NCBI GenBank assembly: GCA_016188105.1
Contig: JACPIL010000049.1
Span: 1-14,106 of the forward strand
Length of the DNA: 14,106 nt
Source of the DNA: Candidatus Woesearchaeota archaeon
Lineage (GTDB): Archaea; Nanobdellota; Nanobdellia; Woesearchaeales; GW2011-AR9
Direction of reading: 5' to 3'
In this document: positions 11,299 through 14,106 of the stretch, piece after piece
Numbering within the stretch: position 1 is the first letter of the stretch
Layout: each line of letters starts with the position of its first letter
Made by a program: the position numbers and the translations under genes
Notes under the pieces: generated by a model
The model's input: the letters and a program-made list of their open reading frames with translations, nothing else
Database searches by the model: none
What the model was told of the DNA's origin: nothing

Positions 11299-14106
11299 TT
11301 ACGATTGTATGGTAAAGGTTACGGTCGATGACTTTAATCCTCCTGATTCGTTTCCGGGAACAGAGACATTAACGTGAGTTATAAAATCATTGCTGGCTAG
11401 ATGCCAGTCTAAATTCCAAACGTGCGGGAAAGGGCTGCTGGAATTAAAAAAGGTCCAATTTGTAGATGATTGGGTGTAATTAAACGCTCCAGTTTCATTC
11501 GCAGTAATATTAAATGCAAAAAATGGCTGGTTGAGACTTACCATGCCAAATAAAGGAGTGGCGGTCAGGGTTACATTGGCAACAATATTGCCAGAATTTT
11601 CTGCTCGGAAAGGATTAGCATTTGCCGGGGTAGAAACATTCTGTCCATTGTTCAGGGTTCCAAAGGCTACCGCATTGTTGATGATATCGATAGCCAAGAA
11701 TGATTGCAAGGTAAAGTTGAACACCGTCGAGTTGGTTCCAAATTCTGTTCCGTCGTAGGCAAATACTTTCCAGAAATAGGTTGTATCGACCGCTAACTCG
11801 GTAGTGATAAGATAAGTAGTATTGTCAGCGGTAGTATTGGCAATATCGCTGACGTTCACTTCAAGATTGTTGAAGGCTGGATTATCGTCTATTTCCAGAC
11901 GGTAGGTTACGGTATTTCCGTCGGCATCCACAGAATTATTCCAAGTAAAGGCAGGAGTTCTGTTGGTGGTGATATTTGCCGTGGGCGGAGTGAGTAAGAC
12001 TGGAGCTGGAGGAAGGGTGTTTGCTCCAGATGATATGATCACTTGATTAGAACGTACTGTTGCGCCATCATCAACTCCATCGTTAGGAGTGGCATCGACA
12101 GTCCAATTCTCGCCGGCGGTAGTAAGATTAGATACTATGATATTAGTTCTGTTGTTGAATATAGCGAAAATCTGTTCAGCTGGAAGAGTATGATTCCAGA
12201 TACGCAGTTCATCGATAGTTCCATTGAAATAACCTGCCGGGGTAGCGCCATTGTAACGGCCGAGGTCGAGAACCCTGTTAGCGTTTCCTGTAGGCAGGTT
12301 GATGATCTCTCCTTTTGATCCAGTATCATATACCCCATCTACATAAAAGAGCACATTGGTGTAGTTGCCTACTGCCGCGACATGATGCCAATTATTGTCA
12401 ATGATTTTGAAATCAGAGCTGTTCGCCAAGACTGTATACGTGGCAGCGACTCCCCGGTATAAAGCCAGAGTCAGATGGTTGTGTCCTAAATTTCCAGTTC
12501 TGTTCTCGTATGTAAAGAGGAATCCTTTTTCGGCTGTAGTAGGAGTATTTCCAGCGATCACCTGCAAGGAATTAGCGGTGTAGTCATCAAATTTGATCCA
12601 AGCTTCGATGGTGAAGTTGCCAGTATTTTGCATGAAGGTGAAATCGGAAACATTGCCTACAGAAGCGATGTAATCGTTGACTCCGTCAAACTTATACGCT
12701 CCTTTGCTGTCATATCCGGCATCTTCGATCCAGGTCGCTCCAGAAGGAGTGCCGTTGTTGGAATTGAATGAATAATCTTTAGCGTTATTGGTGTTGGTAT
12801 CGTTGATTCTCTCAAACGGCATATTCAGGAATGTCATAGGAGTTCCATCTCTGAGCCAGTTGTAGATTATCTTGACCGAGTCATTGTTGCTGTCGGTGTA
12901 ACCCACATAGGCAGTAAGGTTGACCTCAGTCTTGTTACTGCTGGTATTGGTGGTGTTAAGTATGAGAGAAGAGATGGAAGGTACGGTGTTAGCTAAGATA
13001 GTCACGTTTTTTGAAGTTACCATCGCTCCATCTTCGTATCCGTCATTAGGGGTCGCTTCTATGGTCCAGTTTTCACCAACCCGCAATTCTCTGGATACGA
13101 TCTTATCAGTCCTGTTGTTGTAGAGGGCGACGATCTGCTCTTCAGAAAGCGAGCGGTTAAAGAAAAGCACGTCATCACGCCTTCCTGCGCTATCAAACGC
13201 TGTGCCTCCGACATGATATCTTCCTATAAAGGAGCTATCAGGATTGTTGATATTGGAAAATTCTTTAGTGGTAGCGCTGCCAGCTCCGAAGGTTATAGGT
13301 TTACGCGCTCCATTGATATACATCCTATTATCTCCGTCGCCGGTGACCACCGCAAGATGATGCCACTGCTGGTTTTTATACGCGGTCTCCCCTTCGCGGA
13401 CGAACATACTTAGAACAGTGGCGCCTCCACGGATGTTGACGAAATTAAGCCCTTCATCAGTATATGCGCCAGTACTTGCACCTACGCTAAAGATCATGAC
13501 ATCGGTAGAGACATCTTTATCGGTGATGGAGAGTAAGTAATCTCCATTGGTATTGGTATCATTGGACCTGTACCATAATGAAATTGTCCCGGCACTGAGC
13601 CCTTCCAATCTGGAGAGGTGAGCGGTAAGTTCTACGTAATCCCCGCTGTCATCAAACATGTACGCGCCCTTGCCGTCGTAACCTCCGCTCGCATTCCAGG
13701 TCGCGCCGACCACAGAACCGTTATGTCCATATCCGGAATAATCCCAAGCGTTATCGGTATCTGTTCCGTTAATCTTTTCAAACGGCATGTTCAGCAAGGC
13801 GATAGGAGTATCATTTCTCAGCCAGTTGTAGATCACTTTGATAGAATCATTATCTGCATCAGAAGAATTCGGATAAGCGAGCAGATGCGTTCCGGTGTGA
13901 TTGGCTTTGGGATTGGTAGAGTTTAGTATGAGAGGAGAAATAACTGGTTTGGCATTGAGAATACTTATGTTGTTAAACAGCATAACCCCATCATCTAATC
14001 CATCATTTGGTGTTGCTTGCACAGTCCAGTTTTGGAATCTGTTTGTTTCCTGAGCTACAATGATATTGGTTTGATTTCTCCAGAGTGCTTGGATCTGTTC
14101 CAAGGA
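11299..14106 (-). CDS. Giant LamG-repeat surface glycoprotein, 5' part outside the window
   Basis: About 935 residues visible. The frame is open to the window edge and the TTG at 14101-14103 is an internal Leu within a repeat, so the true start is upstream. From the N-terminal side: the end of one LamG-like module (EQIQALWRNQT), then two full units of about 320 residues, each with a spacer (ENWT-x-ATPNDG..., DNDSIKVIYNWLR, LNMPFE) and a LamG/concanavalin A-like lectin module (DYS...GATW, GYDxKGAYxFD, WHHxAxV, EQIxAxxNNRT). A third spacer follows, then a fibronectin III-like module (about 700-800) and a C-terminal beta domain (about 803-934) opening IDIINNAVAFGTLNNG. There are nearly 50 N-x-S/T sequons, so heavy N-glycosylation is likely. 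No C-terminal membrane helix is present. Binding to sugars or host surfaces is inferred. Confidence 0.92.
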   Translation of the reverse strand, partial: SLEQIQALWRNQTNIIVAQETNRFQNWTVQATPNDGLDDGVMLFNNISILNAKPVISPLILNSTNPKANHTGTHLLAYPNSSDADNDSIKVIYNWLRNDTPIALLNMPFEKINGTDTDNAWDYSGYGHNGSVVGATWNASGGYDGKGAYMFDDSGDYVELTAHLSRLEGLSAGTISLWYRSNDTNTNGDYLLSITDKDVSTDVMIFSVGASTGAYTDEGLNFVNIRGGATVLSMFVREGETAYKNQQWHHLAVVTGDGDNRMYINGARKPITFGAGSATTKEFSNINNPDSSFIGRYHVGGTAFDSAGRRDDVLFFNRSLSEEQIVALYNNRTDKIVSRELRVGENWTIEATPNDGYEDGAMVTSKNVTILANTVPSISSLILNTTNTSSNKTEVNLTAYVGYTDSNNDSVKIIYNWLRDGTPMTFLNMPFERINDTNTNNAKDYSFNSNNGTPSGATWIEDAGYDSKGAYKFDGVNDYIASVGNVSDFTFMQNTGNFTIEAWIKFDDYTANSLQVIAGNTPTTAEKGFLFTYENRTGNLGHNHLTLALYRGVAATYTVLANSSDFKIIDNNWHHVAAVGNYTNVLFYVDGVYDTGSKGEIINLPTGNANRVLDLGRYNGATPAGYFNGTIDELRIWNHTLPAEQIFAIFNNRTNIIVSNLTTAGENWTVDATPNDGVDDGATVRSNQVIISSGANTLPPAPVLLTPPTANITTNRTPAFTWNNSVDADGNTVTYRLEIDDNPAFNNLEVNVSDIANTTADNTTYLITTELAVDTTYFWKVFAYDGTEFGTNSTVFNFTLQSFLAIDIINNAVAFGTLNNGQNVSTPANANPFRAENSGNIVANVTLTATPLFGMVSLNQPFFAFNITANETGAFNYTQSSTNWTFFNSSSPFPHVWNLDWHLASNDFITHVNVSVPGNESGGLKSSTVTFTIQS
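12178..14100 (-). repeat. Two tandem ~960-bp coding repeats (LamG units)
   Basis: Recurring landmarks EQIxAxxNNRT fall at about 14100, 13140 and 12177, giving periods of 320 and 321 residues. Shared segments include ATPNDG, NDSxKxIYNWLR, LNMPFExIN and KGAYxFD. The units are clearly diverged at the protein level, so they are old duplications, and the array probably continues beyond the window edge. Confidence 0.85.

Noticed and set aside
14101..14103. TTG as translation start of the LamG protein
   Set aside because: The frame stays open to the window edge, and this Leu lies inside the repeated (S/P)-L/A-EQI motif, so it is internal.

Overview
The window looks like part of a chromosome from a DPANN-type archaeon, most like the Woesearchaeota/Pacearchaeota group. 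The assignment is an inference from features rather than a database match. The archaeal signs are a tRNA-Asn interrupted by a 16-nt bulge-helix-bulge intron after position 37, TATA-like boxes about 25 bp upstream of start codons or RNA ends, probable leaderless mRNAs, an archaeal COG1407-type phosphoesterase, and N-glycosylation-rich secreted proteins. The bacterial-type GrpE/DnaK/DnaJ set and the Fpg-family DNA glycosylase are probably ancient acquisitions from bacteria, as is usual for these genes in archaea. The DNA is moderately AT-rich and gene-dense, with very short gaps.

Left part (1-3446), housekeeping and small genes: the 3' part of an Fpg/MutM DNA glycosylase whose start is outside the window; a small zinc-finger-like basic protein; a convergent metallophosphoesterase; the intron-containing tRNA-Asn divergent from it; a small conserved archaeal hypothetical protein; a strongly GC-rich element with 18-bp near-perfect terminal inverted repeats (2191-2294); a four-helix membrane protein; and a small coiled-coil protein.

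Middle part (3447-9911): a minus-strand membrane-anchored surface protein (494 aa) with an 18-glycine linker, then a winged-helix regulator divergent from a heat-shock operon grpE - dnaK - HD-domain protein - dnaJ. Regulator and operon share a palindromic TATA box. A 23-bp imperfect palindrome lies exactly where grpE transcription should start, which makes it the best candidate operator. The operon holds the complete Hsp70 machine (nucleotide exchange factor, Hsp70, J-protein) plus a metal-dependent HD hydrolase coupled to dnaJ by an ATGA overlap.

Right part (9912-14106), cell surface: two minus-strand genes in tandem. The upstream one, cut by the window edge, is a giant repeat protein with LamG-like (concanavalin A-like) modules of about 320 residues and nearly 50 N-glycosylation sequons. 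The downstream one is a 419-aa secreted protein with a C-terminal membrane anchor. The anchored protein and the 494-aa protein share a near-identical 13-residue segment of the form PS(I/L)TG-AT--SG beside a membrane helix, at opposite ends of the two proteins. This is the most suggestive hint of an undescribed surface-protein sorting or processing signal here.
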